Shown: one piece after another, positions 11,801-26,800 of the stretch
How positions within the stretch are numbered: the first letter of the stretch is position 1
How the letters are laid out: every line of letters begins with the position of its first letter
Origin: Bombyx mori
Taxonomy: Eukaryota; Arthropoda; Insecta; Lepidoptera; Bombycidae
Assembly: GCF_030269925.1 (NCBI RefSeq)
Contig: NC_085127.1
Span: forward strand, 11,291,501 to 11,355,500
Length of the DNA: 64,000 nt
Reading direction: 5' to 3'
Position numbers and translations under genes: made by a program
Notes under the pieces: model-generated
What the model was told of the DNA's origin: nothing
What the model saw: only the letters and a program-made list of their open reading frames with translations
Databases searched by the model: none

Positions 11801-14800
11801 AGTCATGCGTTTCGGTTTGAAGGGTGGGGCAGCCGTTGTAACTATGCTGAGACCTTAGAACTCATATCTCAAGGTGGGTGGCGGCATTTACATGGTAGAT
11901 GTCTATGGGCTCCAGTAACCACTTAACACCAGGTAGGCTGTGAGCTCGTCCAACCATGTAAGCAAAAAAAAAAAATCAAGTTCGACTACGTCAAACGCGT
12001 CACGAACCTCAAGAGTCATCAAAGGCAATAACGAAATGTATTGACATTTTTTTTACTTCGTTAGAAACGTACAGTGGGTAAATTGAATATTTAAGAATAC
12101 GCCAAACCATCTAACCTGCGTCTGTCTTCACCCAGTCCTCTGCAAGCAACAGCCCAAACACCCCGACTGCCCCCACCGAGCCAACTCCGCTGAGCAAGGA
12201 GCTTGCCGACGTCCACGCCACTGAAAAGACCAAACCAACCGAACCGGAAACCAATGATGGAAGACTCGGCGATCTACACTTCAAGCTGCGGTGAGTTTTG
12301 CTACATGAATGTTTGTTATGCAAGTCAAGTTCGAAAAATATTATAATATATGAGAGCTACATCTCATCCTATGACTGTTCACTGTTGAATATAGACCTCT
12401 CCAAATAAATTCCAGTGCGGCCGGTCCATTGATACCTGCAAAGTGTATGAAAGTATCGTTATTAAATCGGGGAAGACGGCTCCACCTTGTAAAGCTAACT
12501 AAAAATAATGGGTAGTAGAATAATAAAAAGGCTAGGTAAATAATGGCCTGGTGATCAAAGCCGTCAATATTAACAAAGTAGTTGATTAGACTATTGCGTA
12601 GAGGTCAACGTACAACCTAACCCATACATCAGCCCGCTGCGTTTCTCGCCGGATCTTCTGAGCGGCTCACGATTCCGATCCGGTAGTAGATTCATTCGCC
12701 AAGCAGTTGCTCTTGAGTTGTTAGGTCTCCTTCGGAGCCGCTCGGGAAGCTGTTAGCAAATCCCACCCCTTCTGGCTGAGCTTTTGCTCGCCCACCTGTC
12801 CTGGTGAAACTGTAAAGGCCTCCGGGCCACCAGTAATCCTTCAATCATAAAAAAGAAACTGCTTCGTACGATTAAATTAAATTAAGATCATTAATTTCGG
12901 ATACCAGTCCGTATGTGTATATAGGAGTTATTGAAATATTATTAAATTTTAATCATAATGATAACTCTTGTTAATTAGCCGAAAAGGTCAGACGTAGTGA
13001 CAAAAGATGTCTGGAAGTCCGATTCGGCTGTGAGATTATCTTGCATTAATTTCTTTATTCGGCTTACGTGGCCAGTTGCCGTATTATTTTGGCTGATAAT
13101 TACGAAATGGTCTTTTGTAGGTGCGAGAGTATTTACTTGATTACGTCACGTTGGACTGTTGTCTGATTATCCCTGTCAATCCGTTTTAGCCTCGTGTTTA
13201 GCGTTTTTTTTTAACAAAGAGGGCAGGTACCATCATCCGATCTATTTCTATTTATATATACGGCTAAGTGTTCCAGTTTGAAGGATTGACAGCCTTAACA
13301 ATGCACAAGACTTCGAACTCTATCTCCAGGTAGGCGACGTCGATATTCTCTAAATAACAGATGGATTGAGTGAAGGCGTCGTGGCCTAAAGGTTAAGGCG
13401 CCCAAGTTACCAAATTACCAATTATTTCTAATGAAATACGTACTAATTATTCACGATTGACTTTTACGGTGAAGGAATAACAACGTGTAGTAGAAATCAA
13501 AATTATAATTTGCGTAATTACTAGTGGTAGGTAGTCTTGTGGTAGGTAGGTAGGTAGGATACCACGCTGCCTATTCCTGTAGTGAAGCAGTAATGCATTT
13601 CGGTTTGTAGGGTGGGGCAGCCGTTGTACTGTAACACTGAACCTTAGAACTCGTGTCTCAATTTCGGTGGCGGCTTTACGTTATTGATTTCTAAGAGCAC
13701 CGGTGACCACTTAACACCAGGTGGGCGATGAGATCGTCCACCAATCTAAGCACTGTATCTAAAATATGACTATATCATTGAATCAGCTAATAAACTCGGC
13801 ACGGTCGATCTGCATATTCATATGTATGTGCCGTCACAAGTGTCAATATATGATTACCAACCGGCTTCTTGTTGCGATGGACAATTCATATTAAGTCCAT
13901 TTATATACCCATTATATGTAATTGTGTGGGAAGTTTCATACTCCTCCGTCCACGCAATTTTCGTAAAAAGGGGTACAAAGTTTTTTCTTCACGTATTAGT
14001 GTATATATTACAGTGAAAAATACCTATTCGAAGAGAGTTCAATCGATACACGTCTAGCGCTGCCCATTATTCCCGACGTAAGCTCATTGTTGGCACGAAG
14101 CTAATAGGGATTGCGGTCGACCCGCAGTGATTAAGACCTATACAAGTCTATAGAACTTTCAACAAACATTGTTCACTGCAACGTGGTTTATATACGCGTG
14201 TTTATTGTATTTGTAGTTCAATGCAGTTGCGCAATCAGTATTCATTTATGTAATTTAATAGGGAATGTCGTAAAATGTGTTATTTATTACGTACTAGTGG
14301 ACCCGGCGAACTTTGTTCCGCCACACGGTTTGTTTCAAACACATCAACTGATCAACTTCAAAATTCTACTATAATTAACCATAGAATATATATTATTACG
14401 TTTAGCTGTCAGTTGCGTTTTGTTATAGTTACCACGGTTTATGTCAAGTCCCACGGGAATGTGATAAAAAGTATCCTATGTCGTTCTCCTGGTTCTAAGC
14501 TACCTCCTCACCAATTTTCAGCCAAATCAGTTCAGCCGTTCTTGAGTTATAAATAGTGTAACTAACACGACTTTCTTTTATATATATAGATTTGTGACAA
14601 GTTTTAATAGTAAAGATGTTTTTTTTTTATAGGAGTCTATTTATGAATTACAACAACACTCACAATATGCTTGTTATTCTCTGGTACCCATAACACAGGG
14701 AATCCTAAATTGGGGCCTGATGACCCTGCATGATTTGTTCCCAGTTTATATTTATTTCAAAGAAATCGGTCAATAAACAAGTCTGTTGAAAATAAGTGTA

Positions 14801-17800
14801 TTTCCCAAATGTAATTTATTGTAATTGTAAAATAATGTAATGCTAATCCATGTAATGTAATACCTAAACCATCATGCTATCAGTCTTGGATGGTCTGTAT
14901 TTTATTTCGGCAAACTACGGCATATATTACCACATTCATCGGGTAGTTTTAAAAGCACGAACGGGTGAGATTATTCGAGGAATACTTCGCGGGTCGTCGT
15001 ACTCCCTTACGGGAGCACGGAGCGGGCCTCGGGGTAAACCCCACTACCCGAGCAGACGCTCCCTGCCACACAGGGCAGGGGTGAAATGGATGCAAGACAG
15101 GTGGGGGGGGGGGCTGTTCGCAGCGTGCTCGGCACACTCACATCGTCAAAAAATATATAAATAAACATAATAACGATGGGCTTGATTGGCTCCAGGGATG
15201 ACGCCCGGCAGCAGGATCGTCCGGCGTCGTGTTTCTACTCTACTATACAAACAGACGAACAACAGTCAGCACGGGGGGCCCGCCACCGGCCCCATGCCGC
15301 GGCCCCATCTTACAAACCAGAGGGGGAGCCGCGGCACTAGTTTGGCGCTCACCCGTTCTGGGCTCCCCAAAAGGGGAAGACCATCGCGGGGAGGGACCGA
15401 TGTGAAACACTCCCCAGACGGGGGAGTGATCCACCCAACGGGGGTGGAAAATGGGTCCCCATAGGGGGGCACCCCAACGATGTGGGGGGAAGTGAAGAGT
15501 GTGGACAGCTCAGTCCCATGGGGGACTCATTATGAGCACTCCCATATCACTCCGGTTAAGCCGACTATCTTACCATAGCCGGGGGTTCCAGTTGGTAGTT
15601 CCCTTGGTAGCGCCCGACCATCAGGTGGTCTGGCGTGCAAGGGAGCTATATTTTGGAGGTGCTCGTGGGGTCCACCGTCAGCCCGCTCGTAAAGATTACG
15701 AGCTAGCCTCCGGATGAACTCCTCGAGCGGCTTCACATCCAGATCCCGGGCGATTACGTCATTTCTGACGTAACGCCCTGCTCCGACTATCGTGCGAAGA
15801 GCCAGATTTTGCTGGACCTGTAACCTCGCCCGCATACCCTGCGGGATGTGGTGATACCAAGCCTCAGCTGCGTACGTGATACGGGAACGGACATACGTCT
15901 TATAAATGCCGAGCTTAGTCCTGACCGGCAACCTGGAGGCCAACACCGGCCGGAGGAGGAATCTCGCGTAGCGAGCGGCCGCCAACGCCTTATTGTCGTG
16001 GGCGGTCATCCTGAAACTCCGGTCGATATCGACCCCCAAGTACCGGACGCTGGATCTAAACTCGACATTAGCGCCACGGAGACTGAGCTGTCCCGGGACG
16101 ACTGTTGTGCTGACCGGACCGAAGAGGATAGCCGCGGTCTTCCCCACGTTGACCGCGACCCTCCATCGGTCCAGCCACTGGGGCAGTAAGTCCAATAACC
16201 TCTGCATCCTCGAAATGGCCGCAGAGGGGAAGTTGGATGACGCGAAGTAGGCGCTGTCGTCGGCAAACAGCGCCAACTTCACGTCGGCTTCCCAGGCTTC
16301 GAGGTTGCCCTCGAGCGTGGGAATATCGTTGGTATAGAGAGCGTAGAGGAATGGTGCCAGGACGCTCCCCTGCGGAACTCCGGCCGTGACTGGGCGCACC
16401 GACGACTTGGCGCCCTCGACCGCGACAAAGAAGGATCTTCCCTCCAGATACGACCCCAGCAGTCGCACGTAGGCGTGCTGGAGGTCCGTGTTCTGCACCA
16501 GCTTGTGGATCAGTCCCGCATGCCAGACACGGTCGAAGGCTTTCTCGATATCGAGAAAGACTGCGGCCGTGTACTGGCGCGCGTTGGACCGATCCGCCAA
16601 ATGATGCATGACGCGGACCAATTGTGTCGAGTGACGAGTGACCGCTGCGAAACCCGAACTGCTCGGGTTTGAGAAGGATGTGCGGCGACACCCTTCTCAG
16701 CAGCAGCCTCTCGAACAACTTGCCCACATGCGACAGCAAAGTGATCGGACGGTAACTGGAGGGATTCCTCCTATCCTTACCGGGTTTGGGCAAGGCGATA
16801 ACCTTGCCCAATTTCCAAATTCCCGGGAAGTGTCCTGTGGACAGAATGGAATTAAACAGCCGTGTCATGTATGACACGACCGTTTCAGGGAAATGGAAGA
16901 ATGCGAGGGAGGGAATACCGTCCTCACCCGGCGCCTTGCGCCACTTCATCCGCTTAATGGAGAGGCTCAATTCGCTGGGAGTGATGAAATCACCATCTCC
17001 CAACGGTGGCACCGGGGAGGAGAGTAGGTTCGCTACGCTCTCTTCCACCGATTGGTGGAATGCGGCCTCTGAGGGTACAGAGTCATTTGGAACGAACTGC
17101 CACTCCAGCATTACGGCCAGGACATCGGCGCGGGCCTGAGCCGAGAAGCATCGGTTGCCCCTCTCGTCCACTAGTGGACAAGTAGGGGCAGGCCGATTTG
17201 AGAGCTGGCGGCAAAGTCGGTGGAGGGACACGGATGAGGGGTCCTCCCAGGCCTCCTCAATCCGTTCCTCCCACGTATAGCCCCGAAAGGAGCTAATCTT
17301 CGCCGCCAACTCCGCTTCCAACTCATTAAGCTCGCGCTTGATCCTGGGAGAACGAGTTGTCGCCCAGAGCCTCCTCAGGCTCCTCTTCCGGCGAATAATC
17401 GCCTTCAGATGGGCCGGGAGTCTACCTCTGGGCCCGCCGCTGGGCACAAGAGTCGTCGCCTGGTCGATCGGCGATCTCGCGGATCACTCCTTGGCACTTG
17501 ATGTCGGTTGGGCAGTAAGGGAGGCCTTGGAGACCGGAGGCCCGGGCGGACTGTCCGTCCCGAGTCCCATCGAGACTGTACGGATAGCCGGTGAAGGTCG
17601 GAATCTTAAGTTACTTATAACTTGGCGTCCCTTACGGGACGGGCCGGGGTATTCGAGGAATCACTGATAGAATCTGTCTATATCGGATACACCCCTTGTA
17701 CAGTGACGTCACCGGTTATTGGACTTGGAGATAAAGCATCGATAGATACGGAATCTTCAACGACGCACCATATGCATGTACGGTTTTCACGTCAAATGGG

Positions 17801-20800
17801 TGCAATACTCTAACGTGTTTAAACAGAGCATAAATTTGTATTTTGAGTTTAGAAAAATTCCTAATTCCCAATATTGATGTGGCAATATGTATTGTGATCA
17901 AATATGTATGGCTAAGAAGATTGTCTGATTTGTTCAACACGAAGCACTCTCACTTCGAAGGCTAGGACCGTCGTTGTTGTTGTAATTTATTAGATACAAA
18001 TACATATTTTTTATTGCTTTGATGGGTGGACGAGCTCACAGCCCACCTGGTGTAGTGGTTACTGGAGCCCATAGACACCTACGACGTAAATGCGTCACCC
18101 ACTTTGAGATATAAGTTCTAAGGTCTCAAGTATAGTTATACATGTGTATGTACATTAGGGAGGGTGGTTGTATTAATGTTATGATTTTGGGACTCCGGTA
18201 GATTTTAAAATGATGTAGGCCATGATCTACTAGGCTTTCATTCAAAACAAAAGTTGGAGTAGCCAGAGGTTAGGAGACTCAAATTTATATCTTAGCTTTT
18301 CTGTTTTCTTCTGAATAATAACTTACTTCGCTCAGACATAATCGACTACCGCTCTGTAAATATAGAAATATACAAGAAAGGTTTATGTCAACAAGCTGGA
18401 CATATTACTGAGACCTTTATATTGTTTGTTATGTCGTCTGTACGCAGAGGGTAGTCGAATTTTACGGCGGCATTGAACGAAAGCTATAAACATTGATAGG
18501 ATGTTCGTTTCACTATTAATAAAATGTTTACGATCCGGTTGAAAACACAAAATAATTAGGTTACTTATTATAATTTTTGGGTTACGTTTATGAGCTGTTG
18601 TCGCATTGATGCGCCGGGTTTTATTTTAGCACCTATGATTTATGGGGCCTAACAAGACGTCGTGGTTTTACAGTGGTCGTGGCCTAAAGGATAAGACGTG
18701 CATTCGTGTTGAGCGATGCATCGGTGTTCGAATCCCAGGCGGGTACCAATTTATCTAATGAAATACGTACTCAAAAAATGTTCTCGATTGACTTCCACAG
18801 TGAAGGAATGACATCGTGTAATAAAAATTAAGCCCGCAAAATTATAATTTGCGTAATTATACTGGTGGTAGGACCTCTTATGTACTGAGACCTTAGAATT
18901 TATATCTCAAGGTGGGTGGCGGCATTCACGTTGTAGATGTCTATGGGCTCCAGTAACCACTTAACACCAGGTGGGCTGTGAGCTCGTCCACCCATCTAAA
19001 CAAAAAAAAAAGACGACTAAGAGCCTTCTTTTGTGGACATGGATTGAAGAAGAGTTTCACATTATCCCATCCACATAAATACGTATCAGGCCTGTAAAGT
19101 TAATTTGACTCTGTTCAATGCAAATGTTTAGAAGAGCTCGTAATTTTTCCTTCAGCTTAAGAGGGCGATCGAAAGAAAAGTCTATATCTCGTTTGGGTTG
19201 CAAACAGAACGCTCTCAAAAAAAAAACCAACATGCGACGATATTTATGACAAGATTTATAGATAACTAGCTGACCCGGCAGACTTCGTAGTGCCTCAATC
19301 GATAAATAAAAGACCTAAAATTTTGTAAAAAACAAACTTAAAACAAACAAAAGGAATCCGTCCGACGGGGGACACATCAAAGGAAAAACAAAATTGTTTG
19401 TTTTTATATAACTCCGAGCATTTTCATATTTATTCACCTTTTGAACCTTCTCTGGACTTCCACGAATAATTCAAGCCAAAAATTAGCCAAATGGGTCCAG
19501 CCGTTCTCGAGTTTTAGCGAGACTAACGAACAGCAATTCATTTTTATATATATAGATTATTTTAGTTAGGTAAGGCTAACCATTGTATTATTGTAAGACC
19601 TCAATGTAAAACGAAGTCAAACGGTTGACCTCGAGCATCCCCTGTGACAATGAATTCCGTGCGTCAGCTATTGTTTTTATTATGATTGATTAGATGATCA
19701 AGGTCAAGTACCGTTTAATTATTATGTAACGTCACCCATGGATATCGCAACGTGAATTTTTAAATAAACAATTCAGTGCAAAACACAAAAATGTGATTTT
19801 TTCAGTAGCGATTTTTACACTTTGCCTTTAGTGCGAAGCACGGTCGAGTCTTAATATTAACTAATCGATCTAAATGGCACACTTACTTCGTGGCCAAGTA
19901 AATGTCTCATGACTCATAGTTTACCCTTTTTTTACTATGCATACGGTGTGATGGTAAAATAAAAATGTCTGAACGCAATCCGCACGATCGAGATTTTTTT
20001 TCAGCAATATAACGATTGAATTTAGTTATTGCTTCTATTTTTAAATTCATAAACTGTAGTTTTGGTTTATTAACATAAAATTATACATATAATAGGTAAT
20101 CGTATTTCCATTACTAAATATGTAGTATTTATTAATATACTGTGAATTGCAGTCTCTAATTAATTAAGCATGACAGGTTTTTTTTAAATAATAAACTGTG
20201 AAATAATAAATAAATTTTATATTTATTCATTTTCATTTATTCGTTGTTAACATAGAAGTAGAAACAATCATAATTTGTATCGGTGCTCGACCTAGGTGAT
20301 AAAAACTGTATCTCAAGCAGCAGTGCAGTAAATAAATAAATACATTGTGTCCGAACCTGTGTCGGTAGGCAGCGGCTTGGCTCTGCCCCTGGCATTGCTG
20401 AAGTCCATGGGCGACGTTAACCACTCACCATCAGGTGGGCCGTATGCTCGTCTGCCTACAAAGGCAATAAAAAAAAAATAACCTTAATGTGCCAATTCTT
20501 AATAATTTTTTATAGACCTATTCGTTTGCGCTGGTTGGTGTTTAGCGAAGGTGCCCCAGACGGGTCGTTCGTAAAATACATCGGACATTTATTTCACGTT
20601 CTCCAGGGTTAGCAAACGATATATTAATCTATTTATATAGATTTATAGGTAACAATAAATTTGGCTGTACTCAAGGGAGATCTTATGTTGCAACTAAACA
20701 AATGCAAATATTTGAATTACTAGCGACCCGCCCACGCTTCGCTTCGGAAACTGTAATTTATTATTGATTTCTACACTATTTAATTGATGTTATTATACAT

Positions 20801-23800
20801 ATAAACCTTTCTCTTCAATCACTCTATCTATTAAAAAAGCCGCATCAAAATCCGTTGCGTAGTTTTAAAGATTTAAACATACATAGGGACAGACAGATAT
20901 AGGGACAGAGAAAGCGACTTTGTTTTATACTATGTAGTGATATTTAAATTAAATCTAGTATAAATGTTCTATGAATGTATTTTGAATTGAAAATTTGCTA
21001 GGGATGTATGTTTTTGTAAGAGATGTTTTAAAGAATCGTTCACGAGAAACATCAGGAGCTGGAATTGCCAGTTGTTAATGTACTAAAAGCCCTTCGAAGT
21101 AACTATTAAAATGTTCTAGAAGTTTCTTTTATCTACTTTTGCAATCAATTTATAGGGTGCCTTAATAAAATATTCAAACTACACTGACGACTTTCATAAA
21201 TTGACGATACGTATGCTATATAACTCATATCTACGTCGGCCTAGCTCCAGTCAGTCGTCTTGTAGTCTGTACCTACGCAATTTCAGGGTTTCAATGTTCC
21301 ACGCCCACGTAATTTTGCCTGAAAACACTTTTCAGAAGATACACGCGAATTCGACGCTTACTTGTACCCTACTTCGATTTAGTACCGAAGAGAACTCTCC
21401 CGAGACGATGGTTATTTACGTACTTAGCTTTCGATATTATAATTTTATGAAAACATTTTTTTTTTTATATTCTACGTAACACCCAGTGGTGTTACATGAT
21501 TTAAAAGCGAATGTTAATAAAGGTTTTTTTGAGGTTATGTTTTTTTTTTATACGTTTACACGTCATTGCCTTTGTAGAATTAATAATAGAGAAGGTTTTT
21601 GGATATAATTCAGTAAGCGTAAGATAGATGGCACGCGAAAATGTTGGCAAAGTCTCCTAGGCTGAGCCCCATGAGCTCACGTTCGGTGAAGCTAGTATAA
21701 TCCCCGCAATAGGTATGCCAAATGACGGCGCGCGAGTTCATAGATAATAGACTTGGAGAATCCTAATAATTTTATTTATCAACAATCAATTATTAATTAG
21801 CATAATTTACATAAATACTAATTACAACTGTTCAGGAGTATTGGAAGTCCGCACAGGCAAGCACTACCATTTTCTATTTCTGCCGTGAAATGCGTTTCAG
21901 CTTGAATGGCGGGTCAGCCGTTGTACTATAATTCTGAGACTTAGAATTCATTTCTCAATTCGAGTGATAGCATATACATTGTTGATGTCTACGGGCTCCG
22001 GTAAGCACATACCATCAGGTGGATCGTGAGCTTGTCCATTCATCTAAGCAATAATAAAGGTAGTTGTGTAGCTTGCATAGAAAATGCGAGAATAGTTATT
22101 ATTTGCGAACTAATTAATTAATTTCAGGCAGCGGCTTTTTTTAATAATCAAAATAAAGTATGTAGTTTAGAAAATGCGAGACTACTTATTGACGAACTAA
22201 TTAAATATTTTCAGACAGTGGCATGGATTTTTAATAACCAAAATAAAGTATTTGTTTATTAAAAAATAAATTTATAATAAGAATATTTTCCCTTCCCTAA
22301 ATACACTTAAAGTGTAATTTTAATTTTGTTCCAAGGCTACTGCGTAATTGAATGGAATAAATCTGCCGCCTTCCAAATTAGGATCCTAAAATGTAAGGTT
22401 AAAATAAATTGAACCGACATTATGCCTGGATTAGCTTATCGTCTCGTCTGAATCTGAAGTTCGAGGACGTTCGGCCCCAGATTATTAATTTCAGTGCTAG
22501 TGAAAGGCCGAGAAAAGTGCCTCAAGAATAAAATATTTTCTTTTTAACATACCTTTGTTAGTCTGGCATGTTTGTAAGTTTGTTTATCTATACATATAAC
22601 TAAAATTAGAGTGTATGTTTGTAATATTATTGAAATAACCGCTTTTTACTACATGCATATGAATATATACACGATACATACACCAAAATAACATTTTTTA
22701 CAATTTTTTTCTGTCTATCTGTCTGTCTGTTTTTTCCGGGTAATCTTTGGAATGGCTGGACCGATTTTGACGAGACTTTCACTGATAGGTGGCTTATGAT
22801 ATAAGGAGTAACTTAGGCTTTATTAAAACTAGCTTCGCCCTGCGACGTCATCCGCGGCACGACGATAACGGCGGTTAACATCGCGGGACTCAGCTATCAA
22901 TAATAAAAGTTAATGATTCCGAAGCGAAGCGAGAGCGGGTCGCTAGTATGGAATATAATCTTTGAAAGTCACCTTCGCCGTCTTAAAACGACCGATTGAC
23001 TTGAAAATTTGCACACGCATCAAGGTCCAAGGTAGCATCATTTTGTTCTCTCTAATTATATCCTGAGCAGTATCAAAAGGATAAAACGATTTATAAATTA
23101 AATTTTTAGGTCGGTTTGCTATTAAAAACGTGTATTTTTTTTTTTAAGTTTTTAAACTACATATTAATGAATTTTAGGATTTTCAGAGACGCGTCTACAT
23201 CCAGTCTAGTTATATCAATGTCCAAAGGTAGACGTTAATGAGCTCGAAGCCTACAGCAACGCATAGCGTTCAACAAAATGCCAGGCCTACAAAAATAGCA
23301 ATGAAAGAAAACTTCTAGACGCAAGACGTTCACGAAGGATTATCACGATGAAACAATAACAAGGAGTAATTTAGCGTTATAAAAATCTTAACTGCAAAGT
23401 TAATACCGAATTTCTAGTTTTAGGACGTATTGTCAGGCTGCACGATTAGCATGACTTTCTTGTCTATTTCAACCGCGAAAGCTTTAGTTCCAGCTTGAAG
23501 GGCGAGACATCAGTTACACTATACAATTGATGTTTAGGACCTCGTGATTCAAACGACAAGTGTGCTTAGTGCGAGCTTTTTAACGTTCTCGATAGCGTAA
23601 AAGTTAGCTCATATTTGTATGGAATGGGATCGTTTGCGTACGTTTGCCGCTAGGGGCGCTGTTCCAACTGCATACAAAATTGGCCTAACTTTTACGCTAT
23701 CGAGAACGTTAAAAAGCTCGCACTAAGCACACTGATCTCGTTCATGCTTAAAAATAATTTCGCAATCGTGATACAGAAATGTGTTCATCTTACGCTAATC

Positions 23801-26800
23801 GTTTTTAAATAGAAATTAAATTTGAATTGTATATTGTTTATTCTTGAAGTACGCACGGTGGAAATATATCTATATATTAATACGTGAAGCAAAAACTTTG
23901 TACCCCTTTTTACGAAAATTGCCCGGACGGAGGAGTATGAAATTTCGCACATTTATAGAGAATATAGAGAAGTGCAGAATGCTAATTTTTTTTTTAAATA
24001 ACGCATAAAAGATTCATTAAATCAATAAAGAAAACATTACACATACTACCATGTATTTGACACACACACACACACACACATAATATACTCTTTCTTTATT
24101 GTCAAACTTTTGTTATTGCTTAAAGTCTGTTGTCCAATTGAGAATAGGTTAGTATTGTTTATCTTTAATATTACGAGTATTGGTCTATAGTGTAGTCTTG
24201 GCGAAATCTGTAACAATAGGACCATAATAACGTTAAAACTTATAATTTCAATTAATTATAGTCGAATTTCGACTAAGTACTGCGGGGCCACTAGTAATAC
24301 ATAAATACGATAAATTATTGCTTGAATTCTCGACGAGGTATGTACGCGACAGTTACTAGGATATTACTGTTGAACAGATTCTGAACTGATAAACTCGATG
24401 TTTCGACAGTTTGCATTCGAATTTGACATTACGACCGCCATTTTCAGTATCTCATGAATGAATTACTTCCGAGGAAGTTTTATTTTCTTTTGTTTTTATT
24501 TCTCTTATAATTCACCTGCTTTAATGTGCGTTACAAATGCAAATAGAAAATTAATAACTAGAGAGTTTTTCGTATGGCTAACTTATTATGCGTTGTCCCA
24601 ATGATACATATTGTATTTTGAGATCTTGACATCAGGGACGTCTTAAACTAGGATGGGGCCCTTGGGCACACAAGAATTTGAGGCCCTTTTGGAAAGTAAA
24701 AAAACGAATTATAATAACATTTTTTTGCTGAGTATGACCATTTATTATAGGTAATCAAATACAGTATGATAAAATATGTCATTAATGATATTAAAATGCT
24801 GCCGGTTTTTTGGTTACGATTTCGATAACGGTTTCTTTCGGGATTTCTGTTGAGCAAAATCTTCTATTATAGGCATAGTATATGCCTTGTAAATACCTTC
24901 TGATTACTGATTTGTGAAAAAAGTGTAATGTGCCCGACAAAAATGTTTTGAGAATAAACGTGTGAGAGAAATTGTCGGTCTTTCGGGGCCCCCTGAGAAT
25001 GGGGGCCCTGGGCACGGGCCCCGTGTGCCCTTATGGTAAAGACGGTATTGCTTGACATCCGAAGGTTGACTAGATGCTTATTACGCGTTGTCCTAGTGAT
25101 ATAGATTGTTATTTGAGATCTTGGCATCCGAATATTGACTAGATGAGATCGCTTTCAGTGATAAGTCCACCCATTGTACTTTGATTTTAAGTATAATTTT
25201 TCTCATTATTTTTTTCTGTATATTGTCGTTATTATGATGTACCTAAGTGCAATAAAGTGTTTTGTGCTTTATTATACTGTAAGCGTGCGGGGTTCGTCGT
25301 CATCCGTTTCCGGCACGCAGCCGTTATTTGGCTTCAAATTGGGACAAGCGTTCTTCTAATCTATTTGGGGCAATGTGCTCGGAGGGTTCGTCAATAGCCT
25401 CTATACGCCGCACCTAATTTATGTTTATTTCGATTTCTATCATCCGATCTTCGTTGTAATTCAATCGTGTCACCTCAGATACGAGAATGAGAAGAACGCT
25501 CTGGTGGTGTCGGTGGTGTCGTGCCAGAACCTCCCGGGCCGCGAGCCAGCCGGACCTGACCCCTACGTCAAGCTTCAGCTACTCCCCGACAAACAGCACA
25601 AGGTTAAAACTAGGTATGTATGAAAAAAGCTATGTACAAGTTATGTATGAAAGGTTAGCGGAATCGTCATGAATTTATTAAGTTGAAGTTTTTGTTAGGT
25701 GAATTTATTAATATACTCCCTTTAATACTGTAAAAACTATTAAATGTATGTACGTATGTATATATTTTTGTGTATGTATTTGAATTTAATATAAATTTCA
25801 TTGCACTTACTACTATTTATTCTAACCTATCTTTGGTTGGCTGGCAGGGAATGTCTTAGGCATTAATTCTTATTAATATATATATTATAGAATAAATTAA
25901 TAAAGAAAACGCACAAATATTTATCTCTGATAAAGGCGTTCTTAATTAAATTGGAATGATATATGAATAATGATCGATGAGCAAACAATGGAAACCCTGT
26001 GTGTGTGTGTGTTTGATACATTTTATCCATCCGCTACGAACTATTTCACTGGGCCCAGCATCATTAAAGGTAATCTAGGCATTTTTATATGACTCATATC
26101 ACTTAACAATAAAATATTTTAATACAAGACGACGAATCAACTGCATATTTTAAACAATGCTCACAAAAATTGGGTTCTAAAAATAATAGTTTAAAAAAAT
26201 TAAAAAAATTATAGTTTAAAAAAACTAACAAAATACGCTTTTATAGAAAATCCAACTAAAAAATAGAAAATAAATTTTAATAAATTTAAATTAAGACTAG
26301 TGTAAGAAAATTATTTTTTGTTAAAAAGCATGGGGAGTTGAATTTCAATTTTTTCAATATTTTTTGTTTATATGTATATATATATTGTCATCGGTCCTTA
26401 ATAAGTATACCAAATTTCGAGTTAATCCGACGTTTTGAAGGGGGTCAAAATCATGTTCAAAGTTTCCGTTACATACAATACGTCTGAAGCTAATAAAAGC
26501 GTATTAATAATAAATGGTAATTTCATAACATTATCCTTTAGTTGATATTAAATGATGGTCGCATTACTCAGGGTTGTCCGTAAGACCCGTTGCCCAGTTT
26601 ACGATGAAGACTTCACCTTCTACGGTATCGCTCCGCATCAAATCGCCGGCATCACCCTGCACTTCGTGGTCCTCAGTTTTGATCGGTATGTTTAGCTTCA
26701 TTACTCTTATTTGTATTTGAATTCAGTTGCGGGTAGTTATGATAGAATACGTGATTTCTGACAGATGCCTGAATCGCGCTAACGACATTTACCAGATAAG

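Noticed and set aside
13822..14057. Two overlapping 60-codon frames
   Set aside because: They fall in a fragment of repeat F and AT-rich flank, with no conserved motif.
24059..24080. (CA)n tract as a regulatory element
   Set aside because: It is an ordinary microsatellite inside repeat F.
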